DNA of 64,000 nucleotides, taken from Nitzschia sp. pyKryTriq1. Lineage: Eukaryota > Bacillariophyta > Bacillariophyceae > Bacillariales > Bacillariaceae. Below are positions 31,037 through 41,267 of the stretch, one piece after another; the first letter of the stretch is position 1, and the number at the start of each line of letters is the position of its first letter. The position numbers and the translations under genes are program-made. Under the pieces are notes generated by a model. It saw nothing but the letters and a program-made list of their open reading frames with translations, searched no databases and was not told the DNA's origin. The DNA is taken from positions 2,032,629-2,096,628 of the forward strand of contig OY101119.1 in assembly GCA_956465555.1 (NCBI GenBank), written 5' to 3'.

Positions 31037-32704
31037 CTAGAGCGCTTCCCGAACAGTAGAGTACACTGTTACTCCCGTCGTAACAACTCCGACAAGCGTC
31101 CCCGCAACCACTAGTATCCAGGCGCTCGTCTTGTTGGGCCCATCCATGGCCAGGCCCAGCATTCCTGGCACAACGAACCCCAATAAAGAGCTTGTTGTTC
31201 CACCCAGCAAGCCAAACACGACTCCAATGTTTGGGACGACCAGTGCAAGGCCCAACGCTGAGCCCGCAACCAACAATGTGACGAACTGGTGTTGACGCGC
31301 ATGGAATTCAGGTTCTTCGTATTCGTCGGGTGCGTCTCCCAGGGTCGACTGTTGTGATAAAATCTGCGTCTGGTTTCTAGGTGGGCGGAGGGGATCGTTC
31401 TCGCACCCTCGTTCCATATGAGTCTCATTGATTTCACTGCAATTGTAAGTACTCGGGGTTGCATCCTTGGAAATCAATGGTTGGCGAGCTTCTGGATCGT
31501 CGACACATATTAGCATGGTGTCTCCTGATCGTTTGGCAGACGCCGCCTCCCACATTTGAATGATACTGACTCGAGCTGGAAATACATTGAGAGGGAAGGC
31601 CATAATAACCGCGAGTGCCATGGCCAGAAAGGCCAGGTGCAAAAGCCCCGACTCCCGCCCCGATAACCGATAGCACGACAAAATGTTTGGTTCGACTTGA
31701 TCGCCGAAATCCATCAAAGTGACGTACGAAATGCTGCCATATAGAGTGGTACACAGTCCAATTGCGACCCATGTCACCCAGCTCATACTTCGCAGACGAC
31801 GGCCATCGGTTTCGCTCTCTGTCGGACTAGTAACTCCAACAACACGCGGCCCTGGCAATTCGTCATAAATCTGAGCGACGTTCACTTGGCAAGAATAGGC
31901 AAAGAAAAAGATGGGACAGGCTCGAAGTATTGAAAGCCCTCCATGATTTGGCCAGAGGAAGAGTTCTAGATCTTGCATACCCAAAAACCCGCTGTCTGGT
32001 TTGCTCTCCGACGGCAAAAATAAATGCACGGTGGCCGCAACAAGAAGCGTTCCAATCGACATGATACCCACGCTACTGGCACACTGCAAACTCTGCATTT
32101 TTCGCAAGCAGCTCAAGGGGAGCATTGCCAGCAACCAAACCAAGGACATGGCCAGGCGCTTGTGCATGCTATTTTCCACATCTCCGACTCTCTCCATAAT
32201 ATCGCCGACCGCGATGACATACGCCACTGCTGTACCTCCACAGAAAATCAGAATGGAAATCTCCACTGTTTGTCGCCATTTCAAGCCCAACGCCTTCTCC
32301 ACCACACTCTCATAAGTTGCCAGACCGTAAAAGCTACAGGCCTGAACGATCAAATCAATCGAGGCTGCCGTTGCCCACGCACTGGTCAGCAACAACAGGA
32401 ATCCAAACACCACCCCAGACTCATACATAGCGAACGGGAGTGCCAAAATACCCGCACCGAGCGTTGCAGAGCACAGATTGGCAACGGCGCCGACAAAGTG
32501 ACCACAGGTCATTGCACGAGGACTAGAGCCAGAGACCGCGGTGGAAGAACCATCGGAAAGGACAGTGGACTCGGAATGGGAAAGGAGGCGATTCAAGGGC
32601 TCGTAGCTGTGTTGAGGAGACTCTTCGTCAGGAACCTCGGGCGAGCTTGAGCCGCCTTGAGCTGGATCTTCCAAGGCCGAAATAACGACTTCCTGCGTGG
32701 TCAT
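31037..32704 (-). CDS. AAAP/SLC38-type amino-acid permease
   Basis: Single exon, first ATG 32704, 555 residues. After a Ser/Glu-rich cytosolic tail of about 65 residues come eleven hydrophobic helices. Helix 1 has the family signature AVANLCSATLGAGILALPFA (NxxxxxLGAGxLxLP), helix 3 the ILIFCGGTAVAYVIAVGDIM segment, then FFFAYSCQVNVAQIYDEL near helix 6 and AFPLNVFPARVSIIQMW near helix 8. These place it with SLC38/AVT vacuolar or plasma-membrane amino-acid/H+ or Na+ symporters. A long hydrophilic loop between the eighth helix and the final three helices carries EExE/EYEEPE acidic motifs and is diatom-specific. Substrate specificity cannot be read. Confidence 0.92.
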   Translation of the reverse strand: MTTQEVVISALEDPAQGGSSSPEVPDEESPQHSYEPLNRLLSHSESTVLSDGSSTAVSGSSPRAMTCGHFVGAVANLCSATLGAGILALPFAMYESGVVFGFLLLLTSAWATAASIDLIVQACSFYGLATYESVVEKALGLKWRQTVEISILIFCGGTAVAYVIAVGDIMERVGDVENSMHKRLAMSLVWLLAMLPLSCLRKMQSLQCASSVGIMSIGTLLVAATVHLFLPSESKPDSGFLGMQDLELFLWPNHGGLSILRACPIFFFAYSCQVNVAQIYDELPGPRVVGVTSPTESETDGRRLRSMSWVTWVAIGLCTTLYGSISYVTLMDFGDQVEPNILSCYRLSGRESGLLHLAFLAMALAVIMAFPLNVFPARVSIIQMWEAASAKRSGDTMLICVDDPEARQPLISKDATPSTYNCSEINETHMERGCENDPLRPPRNQTQILSQQSTLGDAPDEYEEPEFHARQHQFVTLLVAGSALGLALVVPNIGVVFGLLGGTTSSLLGFVVPGMLGLAMDGPNKTSAWILVVAGTLVGVVTTGVTVYSTVREAL

Positions 32705-33526
32705 ACTTTTTGAAGAAAACAAGTACCCGTACTGTACCGGTACTTTAGAAATAAAAGTCGTCAATCGGATTCAAGGAGAAACAACAGAAAGAGCGACGGT
32801 TACGTCAAATGCGAAGCTTCCAATATATGATTATGATACTTCTCACACGGGCAGGGATGGCAACAGGAAATAAGGAAGTACCGGTAGGAATAAAGATGAA
32901 AGATGATGAATGATGACAATCGTCGTAATACGAGAGAGGTCTGTAACAAACTAAAAAACGTATCTCCTCGAAAAGCGACGCCGACGTTTTGGGTTGGCTC
33001 GTTCGTGTCAGAACAGAACAAATTCTTTCTTTCTTCTTTTCATTTCGCACCCGCGCGGCGGTGCGCACCTGGACATGATTTGTTGGGGGAAGGCTTCTTC
33101 ACATCCCCCCTCATTCTTCCACCCCTTCCTTTCGACACGGGCATATCCCTCGAAGCAACTGACACGATAACAACATGACGACAACGATGATTATTTCGAA
33201 AAAAATGGATGGATCAGACTTATGTGTTCGTGCAGTCGAATGTCTCTTGTGACGTGGATACATAAGGTTGGTCTTGAAACCCTGCGGATGTGCCACACGA
33301 ACCGATCAAGGGGATGACACGACTTGTGGCAACGCACACACGATCGGCAGCTGATTTGACGCCGATTTGATCAGAACGGAACGACGCGAAGATTAAAATT
33401 GAAACGCGCTCACAAATTCTTCGTGTCCACAAAGAAAAAGGACTTCAACGTTCGCAGGAAAGAAGAATCAACACACACATACCACATACATACAGTACAA
33501 TAATTATTCCCATACACAAAGCCACC
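32705..33526. other. Divergent intergenic
   Basis: 822 bp between divergent starts. No gene, RNA or clear repeat; a GTACTGTACCGGTACTTTAG palindromic patch lies just upstream of the permease start (about 32728-32748). Confidence 0.45.
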
Positions 33527-34444
33527 ATGACAGCTGCCTCCAACAACGATCCCAACACGCTACTCGGTGCTAATGACCTTGATTTCGATGAACATTGGTT
33601 ACCAGGAATCTCATTCGATAGCGAAGATGAAGCCATGAACAATAGCAACAGTACAGAGCAAAACGATAACACCATGGATGAACGAATTGTCACACCAGCA
33701 CCCCCGGCACCAGGGCCGGTTTCCGGCGCTGAAATCAATGGTGATTCGCCAGACTTGCCCGCCTTTCACAGACATGAAGAACAACTGCAGCACAAAAACG
33801 ACTTTGATGTCACGCCCGCATCACCATCCTCTCGGCACGTGCGGATTGCTTGCCACGAATTCCTGGAGACATCTCATGCCCCACCAATCATTCCAATACT
33901 GACTGATGATATTATCCAGAGCCTGTGGTGGAAAAACGCCGAGCTTCTTCAAATGAAACGACACAGTCGGCAATTGATGATTGCCCCCGATCGAGTATTG
34001 GACAAAGATGAATTGCTCGGCCTGGACCGATTCACACCGGAGCGGGGCGCCTATAAGAAGAGAGCCATCCGAATCGTTCTCTTGGCACAGCGGCAACTGC
34101 GGCTTCATAACTTCAGTAATGATCCAGAAGAATACATTCGAGCAGTCTCGAGAAGGTGCTCCCACTGGGCTCGGAACACGTCCCATGGGATAGGGCAACG
34201 GGTTTTTCAGGAATTGTACAGGACTCGAGTCGATCGAATGGCGACTATCCCAGAAGAAGAGGCTAGTATCGAGCAAGAGATGATAGTGTCCCCATCAACT
34301 GAAAGACATACAATCAAGATGGCAGAGAGCTCGAAGGAAAATATCAACCACAGTCGCGTTAATAAGCGAAAAGCTAGCTCATATGAAGATGAAGGCAGAC
34401 GGATTCAACCAAGGCGATCAGCGGGCGGATTTTTGGCCAACTAA
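33527..34444 (+). CDS. Diatom-conserved unknown protein with WW-helix motif
   Basis: Single exon, 305 residues; the ATG sits in a strong context (GCCACCATG). I do not recognise a named family, but the middle (about 100-240) follows a pattern that recurs in many diatom proteins: RHVRIACHEFLETSHAPP, then DDIIQSLWWKNAELLQMKR, GLDRFTPERGAYKKRAIRIV with LLAQRQL, and ISRRCSHWA-type helices ending in GIGQRVFQELY. All segments look helical. Flanking parts are acidic or Lys/Arg-rich and disordered. No membrane segment, signal peptide or catalytic motif. A regulatory or scaffold role is possible but unsupported. Confidence 0.75.
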   Translation: MTAASNNDPNTLLGANDLDFDEHWLPGISFDSEDEAMNNSNSTEQNDNTMDERIVTPAPPAPGPVSGAEINGDSPDLPAFHRHEEQLQHKNDFDVTPASPSSRHVRIACHEFLETSHAPPIIPILTDDIIQSLWWKNAELLQMKRHSRQLMIAPDRVLDKDELLGLDRFTPERGAYKKRAIRIVLLAQRQLRLHNFSNDPEEYIRAVSRRCSHWARNTSHGIGQRVFQELYRTRVDRMATIPEEEASIEQEMIVSPSTERHTIKMAESSKENINHSRVNKRKASSYEDEGRRIQPRRSAGGFLAN

Positions 34445-34858
34445 TTTTGATGTGATTTCATCATCTGTCAATAATATCTGATGAAGTTAATAGTTACGCT
34501 ATTGGTTACTGACTGTATCGTATTTCTAAGTGTAAGGTAGACTCTCCATGGTGAGTTACTGCTGCCTGTGGTGTGATGAAGTAGAGGAGGGGCGTTTGAT
34601 GATACGCACCATGGATTGACACTCCCAGGTACCAATCGGAAGACACGTGGTAATACGCGAGTCGTGGAATATCATGAAATTCCGAAGACAACGGATCACG
34701 GATGACCCATATCATTACCGCTCTGGTGTACCCTAACTCAAAATGTGCGTTGTACTTCGCACGTGTTATAATATTATGAAAGTGATAATAGCAATTGTTT
34801 AAGTTTTTTTTTCAATGGAAGGACGTTTCACACCATGCATCGGATCATGGCCATGTTT
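34445..34858. other. Convergent intergenic
   Basis: 414 bp, AT-rich, no gene or repeat recognised; expected to hold both 3' ends. Confidence 0.4.
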
Positions 34859-36079
34859 TTAATGCATCATCATGACACAGTCCGGAGAGAATGCAAGACT
34901 TTCTTCCCTAAGTTCACCCGAAACGGATGGCTTGACGTGGCCACTATCACTTGGACCGCGGACTTGGTAGGTAGTATTGGATGTGGTGATCTCTTCATCC
35001 ATCTCGAAATGTCCCTCTTCTTCCAAAACAGAGTAATCGATAGGTATCTCAGGATGCATGAAATTTTGTGCCAGAGTTTTCATCCAACGTAGTTCCTCCA
35101 GAATTGTGTAGCGTTCATTTTCCTCCTCGGGAACGTCGTAGGGGTCAGCCGATGGCCTAGTAAAATAGTTGCGGCCACAAGCATAAGGATCGGTCACAGT
35201 GACTGGGAGCTCAGGATGTAGGTAGTCGACGGCAAGCTTCTTCATTGCCTTCATATCTTCCAATATTTGGTCACGTTCCATTGACTCCTCGGGATCTTCC
35301 GTCACCTCTGCCGAGGGACGACTGAAATAGTTTCGGCCACAAGCATAAGGATCGGTCACAGTGACTGGGAGCTCAGGATGTAGGTAGTCGACGGCAAGCT
35401 TCTTCATTGCCTTCATATCCTCCAATATTTGGTCACGTTCCATTGACTCCTCGATATCTTCCGTCACCTCTGCCGAGGGACGACTGAAATAGTTTCGGCC
35501 ACAAGCACAAGGATCGGTCACAGTGACTGGGAGCTCAGGATGTAGGTAGTCGACGGCAAGCTTCTTCATTGCCTTCATATCCTCCAATATTTTGTCACGT
35601 TCCATTGACTCCTCGATATCTTCCGTCACCTCTGCCGAAGGACGATTGAAATAGTTTCGGCCACAAGCACAAGGATTGGTCACAGTGACTGGGAGCTCAG
35701 GATGTAGGTAGTCGACGGCAAGCTTCTTCATTGCCTTCATATCCTCCAATATTTTGTCACGTTCCATTGACTCCTCGGGATCTTCCGTCACCTCTGCCGA
35801 GGGACGATCGAAGTAGCACCTGGCCGTTGCGGACGGATCTACCTCCACAGGCTTCTCAGGGTAAAGGAAAAATTCAGCCAGTTTACGGAGTTGACGACAT
35901 TCTTCCAATATCAAAAGACGCTCCTCGAACACGACGTCCTCTTCGCTGGATGCTTCTTCATCCGATGACGAATATTCGTCTTCGCTGTCGAAAACTTCGC
36001 ACACTATTTCGATGTTTTCTTGTCCACTCGCGTCATCCTTTGGACTGGATTCGATGCGAGTAGACTGAGCCGATCCCAT
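34859..36079 (-). CDS. Acidic protein with four 54-residue tandem repeats
   Basis: Single exon, first ATG 36079, 406 residues. The body is four near-identical 54-residue units, each ESMERDxILEDMKAMKKLAV, then DYLHPELPVTVTxPxACGRN and YFxRPSAEVTEDxE, flanked by diverged units at both ends (LAEFFLYPEKPVEVDPSATA; LAQNFMHPEIPIDYS). The diverged edges and near-identical centre point to recent internal expansion. The N-terminus MGSAQSTR fits the N-myristoylation consensus (Gly2, Ser6), so attachment to a membrane face is inferred. A run EDEYSSSDEEASSEEDV is strongly acidic. I recall similar repeats (HPExxVxxxDPxxxxRNYFxRxSA) in other diatom proteins, but no function is known. It is unlikely to be an enzyme. 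Confidence 0.82.
   Translation of the reverse strand: MGSAQSTRIESSPKDDASGQENIEIVCEVFDSEDEYSSSDEEASSEEDVVFEERLLILEECRQLRKLAEFFLYPEKPVEVDPSATARCYFDRPSAEVTEDPEESMERDKILEDMKAMKKLAVDYLHPELPVTVTNPCACGRNYFNRPSAEVTEDIEESMERDKILEDMKAMKKLAVDYLHPELPVTVTDPCACGRNYFSRPSAEVTEDIEESMERDQILEDMKAMKKLAVDYLHPELPVTVTDPYACGRNYFSRPSAEVTEDPEESMERDQILEDMKAMKKLAVDYLHPELPVTVTDPYACGRNYFTRPSADPYDVPEEENERYTILEELRWMKTLAQNFMHPEIPIDYSVLEEEGHFEMDEEITTSNTTYQVRGPSDSGHVKPSVSGELREESLAFSPDCVMMMH
35269..35764. repeat. 162-bp coding tandem repeat array
   Basis: The DNA word GGTCACGTTC recurs at 35269 and 35431, and close variants follow every 162 bp (35593, 35755), i.e. exactly 54 codons. Neighbouring units differ at only a few positions, including at synonymous sites, which suggests recent duplication or gene conversion rather than long selective conservation. 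Confidence 0.85.
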
Positions 36080-36266
36080 GATGAGCAATAGGGTTGAGTA
36101 CGTTGTTAATTTTAGTTGTTGGTTTTGGGTTATAGAGTTGGATTTTTTATGGCCATGTTGGATGTCGAATGTCGATGTGGATGACCAGTTCCATCGGCCA
36201 TCGGATGCCGGGTTCGGTGTGAGAATACAGGGGTTAGCCTATACTCTGGGCAACTGTCTCACTACT
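36080..36266. other. Intergenic upstream of repeat-protein gene
   Basis: Presumed promoter of the 54-residue-repeat gene; no feature named. Confidence 0.35.
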
Positions 36267-36647
36267 ACAATAGGGATAGCAATAGGGAGAAAGTATGAAT
36301 TATAATTATCATCTTGATCGACATGTTGCGATCCTGTTGTTGTCTGTTCTTGAAGAGCGTGCGTCAGTTGAGAAAGTGATGGTTATGACCGAATGACCGA
36401 TAGAGTCCGTACGTCAACCGTAAGGTCTGTACGGACATCTACTATTTCGTCACACTCCCACAATAGGGATAGCAATAGGGAGAAAGTATGAATTATAATT
36501 ATCATCTTGATCGACATGTTGCGATCCTGTTGTTGTCTGTTCTTGAAGAGCGTGCGTCAGTTGAGAAAGTGATGGTTATGACCGAATGACCGATAGCGTC
36601 CGTACGTCAACCGTAAGGTCTGTACGGACATCTACTATTTCGTCACA
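36267..36647. repeat. Tandem duplication, 193-bp period
   Basis: Two copies, about 36268-36460 and 36461-36647, share the sequence beginning CAATAGGGATAGCAATAGGG and ending TACTATTTCGTCACA. They differ by very few bases (for example GATAGAGTCC versus GATAGCGTCC). No protein is encoded. Confidence 0.88.
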
Positions 36648-37142
36648 GTTCGGATTGAGGAGATGGAACACCAACACGAACTCCAAGCAAGCTCCAAGCT
36701 CCCGCAAAGAAAGGTTCGCCACTTCGCCATAATCAGTACAGTACTACTTGTACTGTCTGTCAACACATCATGGAACACTGCGTGGAACAGCTGGAACGTT
36801 CGCACCCCCAACGAAAGACGGACAGACCAGAAGTCGAGAGACGACCGATGATCACACTACATACATACCGGTATGTACATACCCCGGTACATCCGCTGCA
36901 CCGCAGTGTTCCGCCGTCGCTACTGTAGGCGTTTGCCACAATCTCATCTCATCTCGTCTCGTCTCGTCTCGCCTGCCTCAAGCAAAGCAGATGACGACGC
37001 TTTGATGCACTCTACTACTAGTAGTAGAGACCCTCGAGGACCCCCTCTGTCCCTCGTTGTGACGATACTCCCTTGCTTCTGTCAAGACACAGTTTGAATC
37101 AATCAACCCAACATTTTCGAAGAGAGAATCCAACAAGAAAAA
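36648..37142. other. Intergenic with short repeats
   Basis: Carries an ATACCGGTATGTACATACCCCGG palindromic patch (about 36866-36890), a run of TCTCGTCTCG units (about 36944-36972) and CTACTACTAGTAGTAGAG (37012-37029). No gene. Confidence 0.5.
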
Positions 37143-37954
37143 ATGCCGACCGCCTCATTCGCCGGCTCAACGGCGAATGGATCATCCGTCCTTTCACCAC
37201 CGGGCCCTTCCATGGACGAATTTGCAGCATTTCATGGGATGGTTTGCCGTCCTGCTTCCTCTCTACGTTGTATCGAATACTTTGATGGATGTGCGTTGTT
37301 TGCCAGTCAAGAAGATTATTCTCTCTCGAAGGATCATGATCATCTGACTTCCTTTGACTATCTGAGGACTCCCATCAAACTCAATCTATTCAGTTACTAT
37401 ACACTGGTGATATTTTCATGCACGGGACTATTGACATTTTTGGGAAAAACCAAACGCACTTTAATTTGTGAAGAAAATGTGACATTTTCCCAGGATCAAA
37501 TTATGGTGGACGCGAGTGATGATGGGGATCGGCCAGTAGTGCAATCCAAATCACTCAATAGCATCCCTGGGGCCAAACCACTTGTCATCCCATCCAAGGC
37601 GATTGACTATTTGATGAAAAGATCACAATCACTCGCAACGGTTACTGATCCAACAAAGAAAGAAGGAGATGGACTAGTACCATCATTGCCGCCACAAGTA
37701 AGGTTGATCCGACGGTTCGAATTTGAATTTGGAAACCTACTTTCCGTGATGATGTGCCATTTTGTGTGCAGCAGCGGGCGAAAATATTTGGTCGAAGTTT
37801 ACGATTTTCATCACAAAGAAAGCTTCCTTACGCGCACTATCTCATCCGTCTTTTCCGCGGCACGAGGATTGCTCCGTATCCTACAAGAGCGACCCGCCTC
37901 CACACCAACAAGTATCAAGCAGAGCTAGTAGCCAAGTTATTTGAACACTTGTGA
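37143..37954 (+). CDS. Spliced unknown protein; C-terminus in a second frame
   Basis: Function not recognised. The long frame from ATG 37143 continues to 37928, but an intron 37698-37771 (GTAAGG...GTGCAG, 74 bp) removes its end and joins CCGCCACAA to CAGCGGGCG, entering a frame that reads QRAKIFGRSLRFSSQRKLPY and ends at 37954 with TNKYQAELVAKLFEHL. That tail has a far more protein-like composition than the unspliced one. A second possible intron, 37407-37493 (87 bp, in frame), would remove the only hydrophobic segment (VIFSCTGLLTFLG), so a membrane span should not be assumed. The product is 245 residues with one intron or 216 with both. Basic C-terminus, Ser/Asp-rich middle. Confidence 0.6.
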
Positions 37955-38468
37955 TTTGAGACAAGCTACCAACCATGGATAAAGTTAGTGTCTACCTAGT
38001 AGAGAAATGCCACATTCTTTCATTCACAAACCAAAAAACAACCGGTCTACTCTCTATTCTTCGTACAGTATACCTAATACTGTACTTACGACTATACAGT
38101 ACAGCACTGGTGAACACTCGTACGAGTACCAGTACTGTAGAAATCAGAGTTTCATTCACGAATGTATTCTTTCCCGACTTGGCATTGGCCTCGATTTTTT
38201 GGCGCCGGTTGCTTCGCCGTGCTTTTTGTCTCGCTCGTCCAGTACTAGAGTGCGCTGTTGTGACTCGAGACGGTTTTCGTCATCACTCTACGCTCCACAC
38301 TCTGCACTTTTACGAAGTAGTCTACACAAATAATCGTGCGATCCAAGTACGAGGTACAGTAGCTAGTAGTTGTAGAGATTGGAGATTGCTACTCCCTCGA
38401 AAACTACTTTATGTACCCCAAAAACGATGCCACAGAGAGGAAGCACTGCATGGTAATCGAACAGCACG
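37955..38468. other. Intergenic, no gene seen
   Basis: About 510 bp with scattered GTACAGTACAG and GTACGAGTACCAGTACTG words (about 38090-38140). No RNA or protein gene recognised. Confidence 0.45.
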
Positions 38469-41267
38469 ATGAACAACAATGACGAGGAAGCAACCATCGA
38501 TCTCGCTATTCAGAGTTTGCAAAAAGGGATTGACAAACTCTTGCAGCGCGCTGCCGTCAAAAAGCCTCATCTCGATACGAACCGCGCTAAGAAACGAGCC
38601 CATCGACTGGTTCGTCACACTCGCCATCTTCTGATTCAACTACTGGAGAAACGGCAGAGTCTTCAAGCCTTTATCGAATGGCTATCTGAGGAATGGAAAA
38701 CCCGTCTCCAAGCCAAACTCGCCGACCCCGAACACACGCAGAAAATCCTGGCGCACGCGCTCCAATGCTTGGTGCGGTGTCAAGATGGATTGATGCTCTT
38801 GACGAGCGGAGAATGCCGGCACCCGCAAGACATTGACGAGGCAAGTAAAACGAAATTTCCGTCTCAACTCATGACGTTGCAAGAGCGCGCCGATGGATAC
38901 ACGAAACTGTACAGTGGAACCGCGTACTCGGGCTTTGGATGGGACGAATATGCCAACGAGACCGTGGGGATTCAAGCGCGTTTAATACAATCCTTGCGGC
39001 CTTTTCATAAGGATCCTTGGGGATATTTAGAGGGCTCTACGCAGCTTCTCGAAACGGTTCTGGATCGACAAGAAGACGTTGTGAAGAGTCTCAAACAATC
39101 TCTGCAGGGGGTCAAAGAACAAATGACTACTGGCATCACGAAACAGCTCGCCAAACCAATCGTCTTTTCGACTCAGGACAAGCTTGAACGAATTCAAGTC
39201 GTGGTTCCGGCGAGAGGCTCGCACAAGGAACAAAAGATCAGTGTTGCGAGACTAGCGAATAATTTCCAGATCCTTGGGACCTCGGTGTTGCCCAATGATT
39301 TCAAGACACCCGATCGGTGGAATCAAGCTCTGGCCCTCAACCTGGTGTCAGGTCGTGGAGGTCCAACCAGTATTTCTCACAAAGCTGGTGCAGTCGCTAC
39401 TGGCACTCGCAAACGTCGACTGGCGATTCTAGAAGACAGTGATAGCAGTGACGAAGAGGCAACAACGACGAAAAAGAAGAAGATCACCACTAATACCGAG
39501 AAAGGGAATGAAATTTCGTCAAGAAACACCGAAACATCATATTCCACTGGCTTGGAGGTCCGAGTGGAAACTTCCAAAAAGACTACTGAAACGGAAGACT
39601 CTCTGAATGCAATCAAATCTCAAATGGGGGTAGACGCGTCGGGCTTGGAAATGGCTCGACAGGAACTAGAACACGAAGGAAGTGCGGCAAACAACAAGGG
39701 CGGTGGTACTACCCAGAATCAAGATGTCAGCCGTGAAGAGGAGAAAGTGCAAAGATTGACGAAAGTACTTCATCGTGTGGAACGCCGACAAACTATTGAC
39801 CTCGACGAAAATGAAATTTGGGATGCCCGTGAATGCCTTCGTCAAGCATACATGGAACTGGGAAACCAAACTCTGTGGTCATTCCGGTCCACCAAAAACC
39901 TTGGGCAAGCCCTTTCTAGCTTTGAACAAGCCAAGGCACTTATCGTACTACAGCAAGAGTCTCACCAGATAAGCGTGACGAGAACCAACGACCAGACGAC
40001 AGAATCGAGAATGATTAGCCGGAATTTACTCTTCCTCTTGGCACAAGCCACCACCAATTGCGGGATTACTCTGGTGGAGACTGCCCGAACGCAACAAACT
40101 GCGAAGAAGAAGCACTTGGCTGGTTCTATGCGAGAGTTAAGTTGTGCCCGAGAGCTACTATCGAAATTGAGAGAGCAGGCTACTTTTGATCTTTCCAGAT
40201 GCCCTGCACACAGTGAACAGTGGGTGCAAACCAAATCAGATATTCTGGAGGCTGATAAACTCGAATCTTTGGCGTGCCGATGGCTTGGAATATCTCTTTG
40301 GACGACTGGGGCAAATACCTCCGTTTCATCCGCCGAAAAAGTCCTACAGGAGGGCTGGTCCTTATTTCGAGGCTTTAATGTCGCATGCCGGAACCAATTT
40401 CTGCCTCAACTCCTTGATCTTGCATCGGAAGCTATCCTTGCTACCTCTACTGCTGCCGATCTTGCTTGTTCCGAGCAGGAAAGCCTGGACCGCCGAACCT
40501 GTCCTAAACAGTTGAGCGAACAGTACTTCTCCATCGTTACCAATGCTCTCAAGAAACAAGGGGAGATTCTGCGCAGAATTGAAGATCTCAAACTTGCGGG
40601 CGACACTCTACTAACAGACATGGTGAGCAAATATCAGCTCGAGAACGACATCCCCTCCTCACAGAGTACCCAACAAAATCTGGAAAATATCCAGAAATGG
40701 TGGGCCGAGGATTCGAGGATGCAGTCTGTTCAACTATCGGGCAACAAGAATACTCAGGCACAACTACTTCCTAGGACCGACATTGCTTCCAATGGCGTAA
40801 CCTTTTCTGCGTTTACCAGTTTCAGTGGGGGAGGTACATTGGTGGCAAACCCTGGTTTCGTTGTTATAGGAGGAGGATCTCGACGACAAAGGCTTCCACC
40901 CCGGAATCAGCATGCGGGAAGATTCGCGAAGACGGCTCTTTCCCCGGGAAGTGCATCATTTGGCAGCCACGGCAATGCTCTGGATATTGCATTCCATTCT
41001 TTGGACAACCAGCAGAGTATCTATCAACGTCCGACTCTTTTTCGAAAATGGGGTGACGAAATTATTGCAAATGCTGCATTTCTTGGCAGGAGAACAACGC
41101 AGGATAGCGAAACAAATTCCCCCGTGGACGAAGGAGAAAACTTAACAATGCCCTTCGACCAGCAATTCGCCTACCCGACGGCAGCACCACCGGTCCCTGC
41201 AGAATTACGAAGGCTGCTCGAAACCCGGGGGATTCAAACACCACGGCAGCATGAGGTCATTTGCTAA
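38469..41267 (+). CDS. Large helical protein of unknown function
   Basis: Single exon, 932 residues, not recognised. Residues 1-290 are helical and rich in Leu/Gln/Arg (IDKLLQRAAVKK, HLLIQLLEKRQSLQAFIEWL). About 320-430 is a disordered acidic and basic stretch with EDSDSSDEE next to KKKKI, which resembles a CK2 site plus nuclear signal. About 440-720 is again helical with a TPR-like spacing: WDARECLRQAYMELGNQ, LGQALSSFEQAKALIV, LLFLLAQATTNCGITLVE, SCARELLSKLREQ. The last 150 residues are Gly/Ser-rich and variable. No catalytic motif or membrane segment. A nuclear scaffold made of helical repeats is the best guess, held weakly. Confidence 0.8.
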   Translation: MNNNDEEATIDLAIQSLQKGIDKLLQRAAVKKPHLDTNRAKKRAHRLVRHTRHLLIQLLEKRQSLQAFIEWLSEEWKTRLQAKLADPEHTQKILAHALQCLVRCQDGLMLLTSGECRHPQDIDEASKTKFPSQLMTLQERADGYTKLYSGTAYSGFGWDEYANETVGIQARLIQSLRPFHKDPWGYLEGSTQLLETVLDRQEDVVKSLKQSLQGVKEQMTTGITKQLAKPIVFSTQDKLERIQVVVPARGSHKEQKISVARLANNFQILGTSVLPNDFKTPDRWNQALALNLVSGRGGPTSISHKAGAVATGTRKRRLAILEDSDSSDEEATTTKKKKITTNTEKGNEISSRNTETSYSTGLEVRVETSKKTTETEDSLNAIKSQMGVDASGLEMARQELEHEGSAANNKGGGTTQNQDVSREEEKVQRLTKVLHRVERRQTIDLDENEIWDARECLRQAYMELGNQTLWSFRSTKNLGQALSSFEQAKALIVLQQESHQISVTRTNDQTTESRMISRNLLFLLAQATTNCGITLVETARTQQTAKKKHLAGSMRELSCARELLSKLREQATFDLSRCPAHSEQWVQTKSDILEADKLESLACRWLGISLWTTGANTSVSSAEKVLQEGWSLFRGFNVACRNQFLPQLLDLASEAILATSTAADLACSEQESLDRRTCPKQLSEQYFSIVTNALKKQGEILRRIEDLKLAGDTLLTDMVSKYQLENDIPSSQSTQQNLENIQKWWAEDSRMQSVQLSGNKNTQAQLLPRTDIASNGVTFSAFTSFSGGGTLVANPGFVVIGGGSRRQRLPPRNQHAGRFAKTALSPGSASFGSHGNALDIAFHSLDNQQSIYQRPTLFRKWGDEIIANAAFLGRRTTQDSETNSPVDEGENLTMPFDQQFAYPTAAPPVPAELRRLLETRGIQTPRQHEVIC

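Noticed and set aside
37407-37493. Membrane span VIFSCTGLLTFLG in the small spliced gene
   Set aside because: The stretch fits an in-frame intron (GTGATA...TCCCAG), so I do not call a membrane protein.
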